The notes beneath the pieces were generated by a model, which saw nothing but the letters and a program-made list of their open reading frames with translations, made no database searches and was not told the DNA's origin. Below, piece by piece: positions 44,203 through 53,055 of a stretch of DNA of 64,000 nucleotides. The stretch comes from Roseomonas populi. GTDB lineage: Bacteria > Pseudomonadota > Alphaproteobacteria > Acetobacterales > Acetobacteraceae. The translations under genes and the position numbers were made by a program. The DNA is taken from the NCBI RefSeq assembly GCF_024594815.1, contig NZ_JANJOU010000008.1:186001-250000 (forward strand). The letters run 5' to 3'. Position 1 is the first letter of the stretch. Each line of letters starts with the position of its first letter.

Positions 44203-46218
44203 ATGGCGCTGTCTTCCGGTGATTCGAACGGGGTTGGCGGATCATCCGCCCTCGATCCCGTGCTGCGCGCGGCCGCCTTCGCCCTGGCCCTGGCACCATC
44301 GCAGTCTGAATTTGGGGTGCTGGCCCGGATTCCCGATGGCGCGGCGATCCGCGCCCGGCCGGATGTCCGCTTCGGCTACGCCGTGCAGGAGGCGGACGGT
44401 ACGATCCTGCCGCCGGATGGCCACCCTCCGCGCGCGGAGGGCGCCGTTTTCGCCGCGCTGCGAATCGACCTCGCCTTGCAGCCCGGGATGGCGGCCGAGG
44501 ATCCCCTACCCGAGCTTCTTGCGCGGCTGGAGGATCTTGCCGGGGAGGGCTGGGACATGCGGGTCGAGCGCCTGCCCGGAAGCCCGTTCTCCGCCGCCAT
44601 GGAGGCGCTGCACGCCCGCCCCGACGACCTTCCGCCCCTGCCCGGCGGGGCGCCGGACGGCACGGGCGTCCTCGTCGGCGCCGTGGATTTCGGCTGCGCC
44701 TTCGCCCACCCGGCCTTTCGCCTGGGCACGGACGGGCTGGGCGGGACGCGGCTGCGCCTGCTCTGGGACCAGAACGGCCCGGCACCGCGCGGGGCCATGG
44801 TGCCGGGCCGCCGCTACGGGCCGGCCGAGCTGGACGCACTACTCTCGGGCGGCGATCCCTATCCCGAGGACGGCTATGTCCCCTGGGAGAACGGCTACGC
44901 GGCAGAGCCGGCCGGTCGCCCCGTGAGCGAGCTGGGCCGCCGCCTTTCGGTCCATGGCACGCACGTCCTCTCCGTGGCCGCGGGGAGACGGCCGCAGGAA
45001 GGGGCCTGGGCCAGGGGCACCCCGCCCGGAATCGCGCCCGGCGCGGCGCTGGGCTTCGTGCACCTGCGTCCCCGCGCCCTCGTCTCGGAGGGCGACGCGG
45101 TGGATGTGTTCGACGGCGTCTGCGCCCTCTTCGACCTCGCCGCGCGGGAGGGGATGCCGGCGGTGGTGAATCTCAGCGTCGGCGCCAACACGGGCGCGCA
45201 TGACGGCCAGGGGCTGATGGACCGCGCGCTGGACGCGCTGCTGAGGATGCCGAGCCGTGCCATCACGGTCGCGGCCGGGAACATGCGGGATGCCGGGCTG
45301 AACCGCTCCGGCAGCGTAGCGGCGGGGCGGCCCGCGACGCTGCGCTGGCGGTTCGAGGCGGGCGACCCGACCCCGAACATGCTGCGGATCTACGCGCCCA
45401 TGCAGGAGGGGATGCCGGCGCTGGACCTGGCGCTGGGCCGGCCGGGGGGAGCACCGGCGTCCGCCCTGAGGCCGGAGGATCTGCGCGGGCAGGCCGTGCT
45501 GGTGCTGAAGGACGCCGCCGGGGAAGACCCGATCGGCACCGCCGCCTCCACCACGCGCCCGCCCACGACCGAAGAGCCGGTCCAGCACTTCGAGCTGCGC
45601 CTCCGGCCCTCCGGGCGGGAGGAGGTCTGGCAGGTGACCCTGAGCCTGGGGCCGGAGGCGGTCTCGAACCACGCATTCTTCGATGCCTGGATCGAGCGAG
45701 ACGACCTGCGGCGCCACAGCGGCTCGCGCTTCGAGCCGCCGGACCCCGGGGAGGAGACGCTGAACGCGAATGAGGGGCCGGGCTGCTCTCTCGGCTCTCT
45801 GGCCTGCGCGGAGGGGCCGATCTGCGTGGCGGCCGTCGCCCTTCCGGATGGCGGCCCGGCGCCGTTCAGCTCCATGGGCGGCACGCGGATCGGGGGAGAG
45901 AAGCCGGACGTGGCGGCGCCGGGCCTGGCCGTGCCCGGCGCCTCCGGCCTCGGCGGGCTGCGCGACGGGGCGGGGCAGACCTTCGCCGCGGGCATCCGCA
46001 TGGACGGAACGAGCGCGGCCGCGCCCCAGGTCGCGGGCGTCATCGCGCTGATGCTCCAGGCAAGGCCGCGCCTGACGGCGGAACGAATTCGCGCCATCCT
46101 GCGCGCGACCACGCGGGAGAGGCAGGCAGATCCGGGCGCGGCGTGGCAGCGGGACATCGGCGCCGGCCGGGTGGATGCCGCCGCCGCCATGGCCATGACC
46201 CTGGAGGAGCCGGAATGA
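44203..46218 (+). CDS. cytoplasmic subtilisin-like (S8) serine protease
   Basis: ATG 44203 directly follows a strong GGAGGAGGA site and gives 671 residues; the very long frame upstream is a shadow. The catalytic triad is intact: Asp in GAVDFGCAFAHP (near 164), His in HGTHVLSVAAG (near 252), Ser in DGTSAAAPQVAG (near 606), with oxyanion Asn in VAAGNMRD. Between Asn and Ser lies an insertion of about 200 residues that reads like a jelly-roll domain, as in clostridial Csp-type proteases. About 150 N-terminal residues precede the protease domain. There is no signal peptide. It overlaps the radical SAM gene by four bases, so it may process the product of that machinery. Confidence 0.9.
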   Translation: MALSSGDSNGVGGSSALDPVLRAAAFALALAPSQSEFGVLARIPDGAAIRARPDVRFGYAVQEADGTILPPDGHPPRAEGAVFAALRIDLALQPGMAAEDPLPELLARLEDLAGEGWDMRVERLPGSPFSAAMEALHARPDDLPPLPGGAPDGTGVLVGAVDFGCAFAHPAFRLGTDGLGGTRLRLLWDQNGPAPRGAMVPGRRYGPAELDALLSGGDPYPEDGYVPWENGYAAEPAGRPVSELGRRLSVHGTHVLSVAAGRRPQEGAWARGTPPGIAPGAALGFVHLRPRALVSEGDAVDVFDGVCALFDLAAREGMPAVVNLSVGANTGAHDGQGLMDRALDALLRMPSRAITVAAGNMRDAGLNRSGSVAAGRPATLRWRFEAGDPTPNMLRIYAPMQEGMPALDLALGRPGGAPASALRPEDLRGQAVLVLKDAAGEDPIGTAASTTRPPTTEEPVQHFELRLRPSGREEVWQVTLSLGPEAVSNHAFFDAWIERDDLRRHSGSRFEPPDPGEETLNANEGPGCSLGSLACAEGPICVAAVALPDGGPAPFSSMGGTRIGGEKPDVAAPGLAVPGASGLGGLRDGAGQTFAAGIRMDGTSAAAPQVAGVIALMLQARPRLTAERIRAILRATTRERQADPGAAWQRDIGAGRVDAAAAMAMTLEEPE

Positions 46219-47309
46219 GCGCGACTGGCACGAGCCCGGCAGCACGCCTGATCGGGGGCTCCCCGCCGCTGCACCGCCCGATGAAGGTGACCATCGGCTA
46301 CACGCAGTCCTGCAACCTGGATTGCCGCGTCTGCTACGCCGATTGCACGCGCGCGCCCTCCCCGCGGGAGCTGCCGGCGACGACTTGGATCCGCCTGCTG
46401 GACGAGTTCTTCGAGGCCGGAGTGATCTCCGTGATGATCGAGGGCGGGGAGCCCTTGCACCGGCCGGACGTGCTGGAGGTGATTGCCCATGCCGCGCCGC
46501 GAGCGATGACGCGGCTGCGCACGAACGCGACGCTGGTGGACGACGCGATGGCCGGCCGCTTGAAGGCCATCGGCCTCGGCGACGCGATGGTGGACCTTCT
46601 GGGCGCGACGCCGGAGACGCATGACGCGCTGACCGGCGTGCCCGGCAGTCATGCCCGCAGCATCGCCGGCATCCGCGCCCTGCGGCGTGCCGGGCTGCCG
46701 GTGACAGTGCTGGTCATCATGAACCGGGGGAACCATCGGGAACTGCAGCCGCTGCTGGAACTGGCGAAGGCGGAAGGCGCGGAGGCGGTGGGCGTGCTGC
46801 GCCCCTACCCGCTGGGTCGGATGCGCCGGGATTGGGGGACGCTCTCGCTCTCGCTTCAGGAGATGATGGCGGCGATCGCTGCGCTGCGTCCGCCGGAGGG
46901 GATTCGGCTCATGCAGTCCTGGCACCCGAACGACGCGAATTGCTGCTGGCAGATGGCAGCGGTGAATGCCTACGGGCACTCCATCGGCTGCATGTACCTG
47001 CGCGAGTACGTGGACTACGGCGATGTGACGACGATGCCCTTCCTGGCGACCTGGGACGATCCACTCTACCGCCACCTGCGCGCTGGAAAGGTGGAGGCGA
47101 GCTGCGGCGGCTGCGCCTCCACCCAGCACACGCATGGCGGCTGCCGCTCCACCGCTTATGCCTTCCACGGGCGCTGGGACGCGCCGGACCCCTTCGATTC
47201 CGGGCTGAACGGCGGCGTGGACCTGCGGGTCCTGCCGGCACCAGGGCCGGAGCCGGAACTGGGACCTGGGCTGAGACCTGGACTGGGGGCGAACCACGAT
47301 GCGCCATGA
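46215..47309 (+). CDS. radical SAM/SPASM-domain enzyme
   Basis: The product is 364 residues from ATG 46215 in the protease stop. The radical SAM cluster motif CNLDCRVC uses C33, C37 and C40 (CX3CX2C), followed by GGEP for SAM binding. The C-terminus has a SPASM opening, C-X9-G-X4-C (CWQMAAVNAYGHSIGC), and then CGGC and a further Cys nine residues later, so auxiliary Fe-S clusters are likely. SPASM enzymes modify ribosomal peptides or proteins, as PqqE does. The tail is Pro/Gly-rich. It overlaps the PqqD-like gene by 11 bases, which strongly suggests a maturase plus recognition-protein pair. Confidence 0.9.
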   Translation: MSATGTSPAARLIGGSPPLHRPMKVTIGYTQSCNLDCRVCYADCTRAPSPRELPATTWIRLLDEFFEAGVISVMIEGGEPLHRPDVLEVIAHAAPRAMTRLRTNATLVDDAMAGRLKAIGLGDAMVDLLGATPETHDALTGVPGSHARSIAGIRALRRAGLPVTVLVIMNRGNHRELQPLLELAKAEGAEAVGVLRPYPLGRMRRDWGTLSLSLQEMMAAIAALRPPEGIRLMQSWHPNDANCCWQMAAVNAYGHSIGCMYLREYVDYGDVTTMPFLATWDDPLYRHLRAGKVEASCGGCASTQHTHGGCRSTAYAFHGRWDAPDPFDSGLNGGVDLRVLPAPGPEPELGPGLRPGLGANHDAP

Positions 47310-47598
47310 GCGCTCGCCGGGGCTCCGGCTCCGTCCCCTGCCCGAGCTGGGAGCCTGCCTCGCCTACACACCGGCCGCACCGCGGCTGCACCAGCTGAAC
47401 GCGACGGCCTGGCTGATCCTGGAGCTCGCCGATGGGCGGGACGACGCGGCACTAGCTGAGGCTTTCGCCGCGCGCACGGCGAAGGCGCTCTCAGCGACGG
47501 CGGCGAGACGCACGCTGGAGGATGGGCTCGCCGGGCTGCGCGCCTGCGGGTTGCTGCGAGTGGCCGGATTGGACAGGGAAGAAAGGGACCCCGCATGA
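47299..47598 (+). CDS. PqqD-like peptide recognition protein (RRE fold)
   Basis: At 99 residues, the central segment APRLHQLNATAWLILELADG followed by a helix-rich half matches the PqqD family. That family is a small winged-helix fold which binds RiPP leader peptides and presents them to a radical SAM partner. The order radical SAM then PqqD, with overlapping genes, is that expected of a two-part maturase. The target peptide is not evident. The family call rests on pattern only. Confidence 0.8.
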   Translation: MRHERSPGLRLRPLPELGACLAYTPAAPRLHQLNATAWLILELADGRDDAALAEAFAARTAKALSATAARRTLEDGLAGLRACGLLRVAGLDREERDPA

Positions 47599-48104
47599 CC
47601 GAATCACCGAACCCGGCCGATGCCGCCGAGGCGCTGCTAAGGGCGCAAGGCCGCGTGGCGCCCGCCAGCGCCGTGCCGCTCGTCTCCGTCGTGCGGAGCG
47701 GCGAGCAGTTCCTGATCCTGCCAGCGGCAGGCAGCGAGGAGGATCTCGGCCCGCTCGGCCGCCTCGTGCTGGAATGGGGGTACGAGGTCCCGCGCGCGCA
47801 GCACGTCGAGTTCCAGGCCTTTCTGCGCGACAACAACGGCCTGCTCAGCACGTCCTCCGTGCCGGGCCTGCGCTATCTCGGCACCTACACGGTCTTCCAG
47901 CAGAGCGAGCGGAGCCTCGGCAGCTTCCGCACGCTCTGGGATTTTCAGCGTCTGTCGCAGATGGAGGAGATGAGCGCGCGCGTGGCGGATGCCGGGGATG
48001 AGTGGGGCCAGGCGGTCAAGGCGCTGATGGCCTTCCGGGATTCGGATTACACGGCCGGCCGCAGCCAGGTCATCCTTCAGCTGGCGGCCGCAACGGTCCT
48101 CTGA
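47595..48104 (+). CDS. unknown 169-residue protein of the radical SAM operon
   Basis: I do not recognise a family. It starts in the PqqD-like stop (ATGA). The protein contains no cysteine and mixes helical stretches with an aromatic central part (GLRYLGTYTVFQQSERSLGS, then a Trp/Phe segment). It reads as a compact globular protein rather than a short leader-core peptide. As last gene of a protease, radical SAM and PqqD-like operon it could be the modified substrate, an immunity or partner protein, or an adaptor. There is no signal peptide or membrane segment. Confidence 0.75.
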   Translation: MTESPNPADAAEALLRAQGRVAPASAVPLVSVVRSGEQFLILPAAGSEEDLGPLGRLVLEWGYEVPRAQHVEFQAFLRDNNGLLSTSSVPGLRYLGTYTVFQQSERSLGSFRTLWDFQRLSQMEEMSARVADAGDEWGQAVKALMAFRDSDYTAGRSQVILQLAAATVL

Positions 48105-48152
48105 TCCTCGGCGGAGCAGCCCCCGGCGCTGGCCGCCTCCGTTCCCCGGCGG

Positions 48153-48848
48153 TCATCCGCCCTGGCCGGAGGGTGTGCCGTAGCCGGCCTCCACCTCAGC
48201 CTCCAGCAGCGCGGGTCGCGGCAGCACAAGGCCGCCCCTGGTCACCTGCATGACACCGTCGCGCCCCATGGCGCCGAGCGTGCGGGAGATCACCTCGCGC
48301 CGCGTGCCGATGCGCGAGGCGAGCTCGTGGTGCGGCGGCGGCGGCGAAACGATGCGCCCGCCGCCTTCCCGCGGGCGGGAGAGGCGCAGCAGCAGCGCCG
48401 CCAGCCGCGCGCGCACGGGCAGCACCGCGAGTTCCAGCAGGCGCTGGTCCTTCTCCCGCACCAGGGCGGTCAGGCTCCGCATGAGGTGATGCGAGGCCTC
48501 GGGCGTCGACAGGACGAAGGCCATGAAGGGCGCCGCCGCAACGGTGCATAGGCGGGCCCGCGTCAGCGCGACGATACTGACGGAGCGGTACCCACCATCG
48601 ATCGCCGCGATCTCGCCGAAGAGGCTGCCCGGACGCAGTTCGTTCAGGATCATCTCATGGCCGCCGCTGCTGCGCGAGACCACGCGCAGCTCGCCCTCGG
48701 AGACGAAGCTGACCTCCTGCGTCAGGTCGCCCGCCTCCAGCACCGCCTGCCCTGCCGAGAAGCCCCGCCAGCGTGCCACGGCCGCCAGGGGCTCCAGCGC
48801 CGTCCGGTCGAAGGGCCGAAAAAAGGGCAGGTGGCTCAGATCATCCAT
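48153..48848 (-). CDS. Crp/Fnr-family transcriptional regulator
   Basis: ATG 48848 gives 231 residues; ATG 48908 is an alternative. The cyclic-nucleotide domain keeps GSLFGEIAAIDGGYRSVSI, with the Glu and Arg-Ser that hold cAMP in E. coli Crp. The winged helix reads HELASRIGTRREVISRTLGAM, preserving the Arg, Glu and Arg positions that contact GTGA in Crp. There are no Fnr-type N-terminal cysteines. It should therefore be a cAMP-responsive Crp rather than an oxygen sensor. It converges on the radical SAM operon and diverges from an MFS gene. The nearby cyclase could supply its ligand. Confidence 0.9.
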   Translation of the reverse strand: MDDLSHLPFFRPFDRTALEPLAAVARWRGFSAGQAVLEAGDLTQEVSFVSEGELRVVSRSSGGHEMILNELRPGSLFGEIAAIDGGYRSVSIVALTRARLCTVAAAPFMAFVLSTPEASHHLMRSLTALVREKDQRLLELAVLPVRARLAALLLRLSRPREGGGRIVSPPPPHHELASRIGTRREVISRTLGAMGRDGVMQVTRGGLVLPRPALLEAEVEAGYGTPSGQGG

Positions 48849-49051
48849 GGGGCATGGCTCATCCAGCCACAGTGCCGCCGCTTCAGCGCGCCGTAAATGC
48901 ATGACCATCTTCGGGATGTCACCCCTGGCACGGAGGTCTCGCGACCGGGACCCAGCTTCCCGCCCTTGCGGCGTGGCGCGATGTGACTTTCGGCACCGCG
49001 CGTCGCGGGGTGGAGAGGTCAGCTTCGTGGCGTTCCGAAAAGGGGGCCACG

Positions 49052-50674
49052 ATGACGTTGATTGCTCGCCCGTGCCTGCCAGAACAGCCCCTGCCGACGG
49101 TTCCCGCCAGAAGGCCGGCACCGGTCGTGCCCCGGCCGCCACTGAGATTTCGCGGCTGGGCGGTGGTCGGGGGCTCCTTCGTCGTGCAGGCGCTCTGCTT
49201 CGGTGCGATCTATTCCGTTCCTGCCTTCGCCGCGTCTCTGCGGACCAGTTTCGGCGTCTCGGACCTCTCGGTCAGCCTGATCTATGCCGTCAGCGGCGCC
49301 ATGGCCTTCGCCATCGGCGGAGTCAGCGGTCCGCTCGCGGATCGCTTCGGCGCGCGCTGGCCGATCGCGCTGGGGATGGTCGTCATGGCCTCCGGGTTCC
49401 TCCTCGCGGCGGTGGCACGCAACTTCTCCCAGGTGCTGCTCTGCTACGGCTTGCTCGTGGGGACCGGCGCAGGGATGGCCTACGTTCCGGCGGTCGCGGC
49501 TGTGCAGCGCTGGTTCGTGGCATGGCGCGGCCTGGCCTCGGGCATCGCCACCTCGGGGGTGGGAGTCGGCACCGCGCTGGTTCCGGTCTCGGCCTCGCTC
49601 CTGGCCCTCTGCGGGGATTGGCGGGTGGCCTTTCTGATCACGGCGGTCTTTGTCGCCGTCACCGGACTGCTGGCGGCGCAATGCCTGGCCCGCTCGCCCG
49701 AGGCTTGCGGCCTGGAGCCGGATGGAACGGCAGAACCCGCACGCCGGCACCATGCGCCGGTGCCGGAAGGCATCGGCATCGGCCAGGCACTGAGGGAGAG
49801 ACAGTACTACTTGTTGCTGGCGGGTAGCCTCCTCCTCTCCGTCGCTGTCGCGCTCCCCTACGCCGACGTGGTGGCGACGGCGCGCGGAGCCGGCCTGGCC
49901 GCCTCGGATGCGCTCTGGCTCCTGAGCCTGATCGGGATCGGCTCGATCCTCGGCCGCCTTGCCCTCGGCACCGTGGCGGACCGGTTCGGGCGCGACCGGA
50001 CCTTGCTGGCCTGCTGCATCGGCGTCGCGGCGACGATGGCGTGGTGGGCGGAAACCCGGAGCGCCATCGGGTTCATCCTCTTCGCGCTCGGCTTCGGCCT
50101 GTGCCAGGGCGGGTTCGTCGCGCTGCTGCCGAGCGTGGTGGTGGACCTGTACGGGCGGCGCTCGGCAGGCGGCCTCATCGGCATGCTCTTCACCGGGCGG
50201 GCTCTTTCCGTCCTCCTGGGGGCTCCTGGCATGGCCGCCCTTGCTGCCGCGGCCGGCCATGGGATCGCCCTCTGGACTGCGTGCGGCCTGGCTCTACTCG
50301 GCACCCTCCTGCTGTCGCGCGCCTTGTGGCCGCGCCGCAGGCCGCGTGGCGCCGGAAACGCCAGGAAGCCCGGCCTCGTTTCCCCGGCGTCATCCTTGCC
50401 GCCCATCCTCCCGCACCATCCAGGCCAGGCGCCCATGATGATCCGTCGATCCGGAACCGATAATCCGAGCGCTGATCGTCGGCCAGCGCTTCGGGACCTG
50501 CTCTGGGTAATGGCTGACCTCCCGACCCGAACGCTGCCAAGCGGCAGAGAGACACTTTCGGCCCAGGTGAAAATCGGTGCGCCCTCTTCCGCAAACACGC
50601 TGTGCCTCACGATGGTAAGCGCGTGCTCGATGGAAGATCACAGTTGCGACGCTCCGCTTCACACTGCTTCGTGA
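49052..50674 (+). CDS. MFS transporter with atypical C-terminal tail
   Basis: ATG 49052 gives 540 residues. Twelve membrane helices can be traced from WAVVGGSFVVQALCFGAIYS to LWTACGLALLGTLLLS (about 35-430), with the MFS loop motif GPLADRFGARW between helices 2 and 3. It resembles the oxalate/formate antiporter and monocarboxylate group. After the last helix come about 110 residues of Ser/Pro/Arg-rich sequence that is AT-richer and unlike the family. The normal stop may have been lost by a frameshift near 50340. It diverges from the Crp gene; a TGTGA half-site lies at 48982-48986. Confidence 0.88.
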   Translation: MTLIARPCLPEQPLPTVPARRPAPVVPRPPLRFRGWAVVGGSFVVQALCFGAIYSVPAFAASLRTSFGVSDLSVSLIYAVSGAMAFAIGGVSGPLADRFGARWPIALGMVVMASGFLLAAVARNFSQVLLCYGLLVGTGAGMAYVPAVAAVQRWFVAWRGLASGIATSGVGVGTALVPVSASLLALCGDWRVAFLITAVFVAVTGLLAAQCLARSPEACGLEPDGTAEPARRHHAPVPEGIGIGQALRERQYYLLLAGSLLLSVAVALPYADVVATARGAGLAASDALWLLSLIGIGSILGRLALGTVADRFGRDRTLLACCIGVAATMAWWAETRSAIGFILFALGFGLCQGGFVALLPSVVVDLYGRRSAGGLIGMLFTGRALSVLLGAPGMAALAAAAGHGIALWTACGLALLGTLLLSRALWPRRRPRGAGNARKPGLVSPASSLPPILPHHPGQAPMMIRRSGTDNPSADRRPALRDLLWVMADLPTRTLPSGRETLSAQVKIGAPSSANTLCLTMVSACSMEDHSCDAPLHTAS

Positions 50675-50909
50675 AGTGCCCCTCAGCAGCCTGTCCGGCG
50701 GGAAGGCCAGCTTTCACGAGGCATGACACGCTCCGGTGCCCGGAACGATCTGCTTGTCACCCCGTCTTGTTTCGCTTTAGCGTATGTTTGGGAACTGGAA
50801 CTAAAACCAGCTGGCATCGCCGGGTGCACGTTTCACCCTGTTCACCAGGCCCGCTGCCAGTCCTTGCAGACCGCATTCTCGCTCGGCTCACCCTGGCTGC
50901 GGAGGCTAC

Positions 50910-52490
50910 ATGCCGGATGCACTCACCTACCCTGGCGTTTATGTCCAGGAATTGCCGAGCGGCGTCCGCACCATCATCGGCGTCGGCACATCCAGCACCG
51001 CCTTCGTGGACAGCTTCTCGCGCGGTCCGCTCGACACCGCTGTCCAGGTGACGAGCTGGGCTGCCTTCGAGCGTGTGTTCGGCGGCCTACGGGCCGACAG
51101 CGAGGGCAGCTACGCGGTCCAGCAGTTCTTCCTTAACGGCGGAAGCACGGCCTGGATCGTTCGCGTTGCCGGCGTCCCCGAACCCCCGGACGCTGCGACT
51201 CCTCCCGCCGCCCCGGCTGCGCTCTCGATGGAGCCGGCGGGCAAGTCGCTGATGGTGAAGGCCGTTGATCCGGGCAAGTGGGGCAACCGTCTTCGGGTTG
51301 TCGCCACCGCCGTTGCCGGCTCGCCCAAGCTGTTCAACCTGATGGTCCAGGAAGTGGTCTCGACGGCCGGCAACCTCTCCGTGCTGGAGAGCGAGACCTT
51401 CCTCAACCTCTCGATGGTGCCGGGCGAGGCAGGCTTCGCGCCGGACGTGGTGAATACCGGGTCCCGCCTCGTGCGGCTGGAGGTACAGCCGCCCGGCCAG
51501 CTTCCCACGCTTGCCCCCGTGGATGCGCGCGGCGGCGTGGCGGACGCGGCGTGGAAGCCCCTGGCCGGCGGCACGGAGGGCGCGCTGCCGGACGCCAAGG
51601 CGCTGACCGGCAGCCCGGACGCCGGGACAGGCCTCTACGCACTGGAGCGCATCAGCCCCGCGATCTTCAACCTGCTCTGCCTGCCTCGGGCCTCCGCGCT
51701 GGACTCCACGGGCTTCGGCGCGGTGATCAGCAAGGCTCAGGCCTTCTGCCGGACCCACCGCGCCTTCCTGCTGGTGGACCCGCCGGCCAAGGGCGCCGAG
51801 GACGAGGCGAAGATGGCGGCCTGGGTGGAGTCCGCCAACATCCGGGACGCCAACGCGGCCGTGTACTTCCCCCGTCTCTCCATCCCCGATCCGCTGAACG
51901 GCTTCCGTCTCCGCACCGTCGGGCCGAGCGGCACGGTCGCCGGCATCTACGCGCGCACCGACGCGGCGCGGGGCGTGTGGAAGGCACCCGCTGGCGTGGA
52001 CGCGACGCTGGCCGGCGCGACACCGGTGCTGAGGCTGACCGACCCGGAGAACGGCAACCTCAACCCGCGCGGCGTCAACGCGCTGCGCACCTTCCCCATC
52101 TACGGCCCGGTGGTCTGGGGCGCGCGCACGCTGGTCGGCGCGGACCAGATGGCCAGCCAATGGAAATACGTCCCCGTCCGCCGCACCGCTCTCTTCATCG
52201 AGGAGACCCTGTTCCAGGGCCTGCGGTGGGCCGTTTTCGAGCCCAATGACGAGCCGCTCTGGACCCAGATCCGGATGAGCGTGGACGACTTCATGCACGG
52301 CCTGTTCCGGCAGGGCGCCTTCCAGGGCGCCACCCCGCGCGAGGCCTACCTCGTGCAGTGCGACGCCACGACCACGACGCAGGGCGACATCGACCGCGGC
52401 ATCGTGAACCTCATCGTCGGCTTCGCCCCGCTCAAGCCCGCGGAGTTCGTGGTGCTGAAGCTGCAGCAGATCGCCGGCCAGACGAGCTGA
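50910..52490 (+). CDS. contractile tail sheath protein (eCIS)
   Basis: This 526-residue phage-tail sheath-like protein forms the contractile outer cylinder. The N-terminus LTYPGVYVQELPSGVRTIIGVGTSSTAF is the family signature in which the extended strand links neighbouring subunits. The C-terminal domain holds NPRGVNALRTFPIYGPVVWGARTL and the FLQ-like VLKLQQIAGQTS end. A GGAGG site lies just before the ATG. It is the first gene of a coupled run of structural genes. Only one sheath gene is present in this window, against several in the Photorhabdus PVC. Confidence 0.95.
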   Translation: MPDALTYPGVYVQELPSGVRTIIGVGTSSTAFVDSFSRGPLDTAVQVTSWAAFERVFGGLRADSEGSYAVQQFFLNGGSTAWIVRVAGVPEPPDAATPPAAPAALSMEPAGKSLMVKAVDPGKWGNRLRVVATAVAGSPKLFNLMVQEVVSTAGNLSVLESETFLNLSMVPGEAGFAPDVVNTGSRLVRLEVQPPGQLPTLAPVDARGGVADAAWKPLAGGTEGALPDAKALTGSPDAGTGLYALERISPAIFNLLCLPRASALDSTGFGAVISKAQAFCRTHRAFLLVDPPAKGAEDEAKMAAWVESANIRDANAAVYFPRLSIPDPLNGFRLRTVGPSGTVAGIYARTDAARGVWKAPAGVDATLAGATPVLRLTDPENGNLNPRGVNALRTFPIYGPVVWGARTLVGADQMASQWKYVPVRRTALFIEETLFQGLRWAVFEPNDEPLWTQIRMSVDDFMHGLFRQGAFQGATPREAYLVQCDATTTTQGDIDRGIVNLIVGFAPLKPAEFVVLKLQQIAGQTS

Positions 52491-52529
52491 CGCCCGCCCC
52501 GCCGCCCGTCCCCGCGCAGGAAACCCACC

Positions 52530-53054
52530 ATGCCCCCCGTGCTCGCCACCACGACACCCGCCGACCCGTACAAGAACTTCAAGTTCCTGGTGCTCTGGGA
52601 CCAGCGTACCGTCGCGGCCGTCAGCAAGGTGACGGGGCTGAAGCGAGTCACCGAGGTGGTCCGCCACCGCAGCGGCGGCGACCCTTCCAGCAGCCGCAAG
52701 TCGCCGGGGCGGACGGAGTACGAGCCGGTGACGCTGGAGCGCGGCGTCACCTTCGACACCGCCTTCGACCAGTGGGCCAGCGCGGTCTGGGCCTTCCAGG
52801 CCGGACTGGGTCGTGAATCCTCGCCGGCCAACTTCCGCAAGACCGTGACGATCGAGCTGTACAACGACGCGGGCCAGGCAGTTCAGCGCTATTTCCTGTA
52901 CCGCTGCTGGGTCTCGGAATACACGCCGTTGCCGGAGCTGGACGCCAACGCGAACGGGATCGCGATCCAATCCATCAAGCTGGAGAACGAGGGCTGGAAG
53001 CGCGATGAGGCGCTGACCCCGCCGGTCGAGCCCAGCTTCTCCTTCCAGCCCTGA
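52530..53054 (+). CDS. contractile tail inner tube protein
   Basis: This 174-residue protein is of the phage-tail tube family (gp19/Hcp-like fold). The typical pattern is DPYKNFKFLVLWDQRTVAAVSKVTGLKR at the start, an RRTEYEPVTLERGVTFD-like strand (GRTEYEPVTLERGVTFD), and LENEGWKRDEALTPP near the end. Hexameric rings stack into the rigid inner tube. It follows the sheath gene by 40 bases and is the only tube gene in this window. Confidence 0.94.
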   Translation: MPPVLATTTPADPYKNFKFLVLWDQRTVAAVSKVTGLKRVTEVVRHRSGGDPSSSRKSPGRTEYEPVTLERGVTFDTAFDQWASAVWAFQAGLGRESSPANFRKTVTIELYNDAGQAVQRYFLYRCWVSEYTPLPELDANANGIAIQSIKLENEGWKRDEALTPPVEPSFSFQP

Positions 53055-53055
53055 C

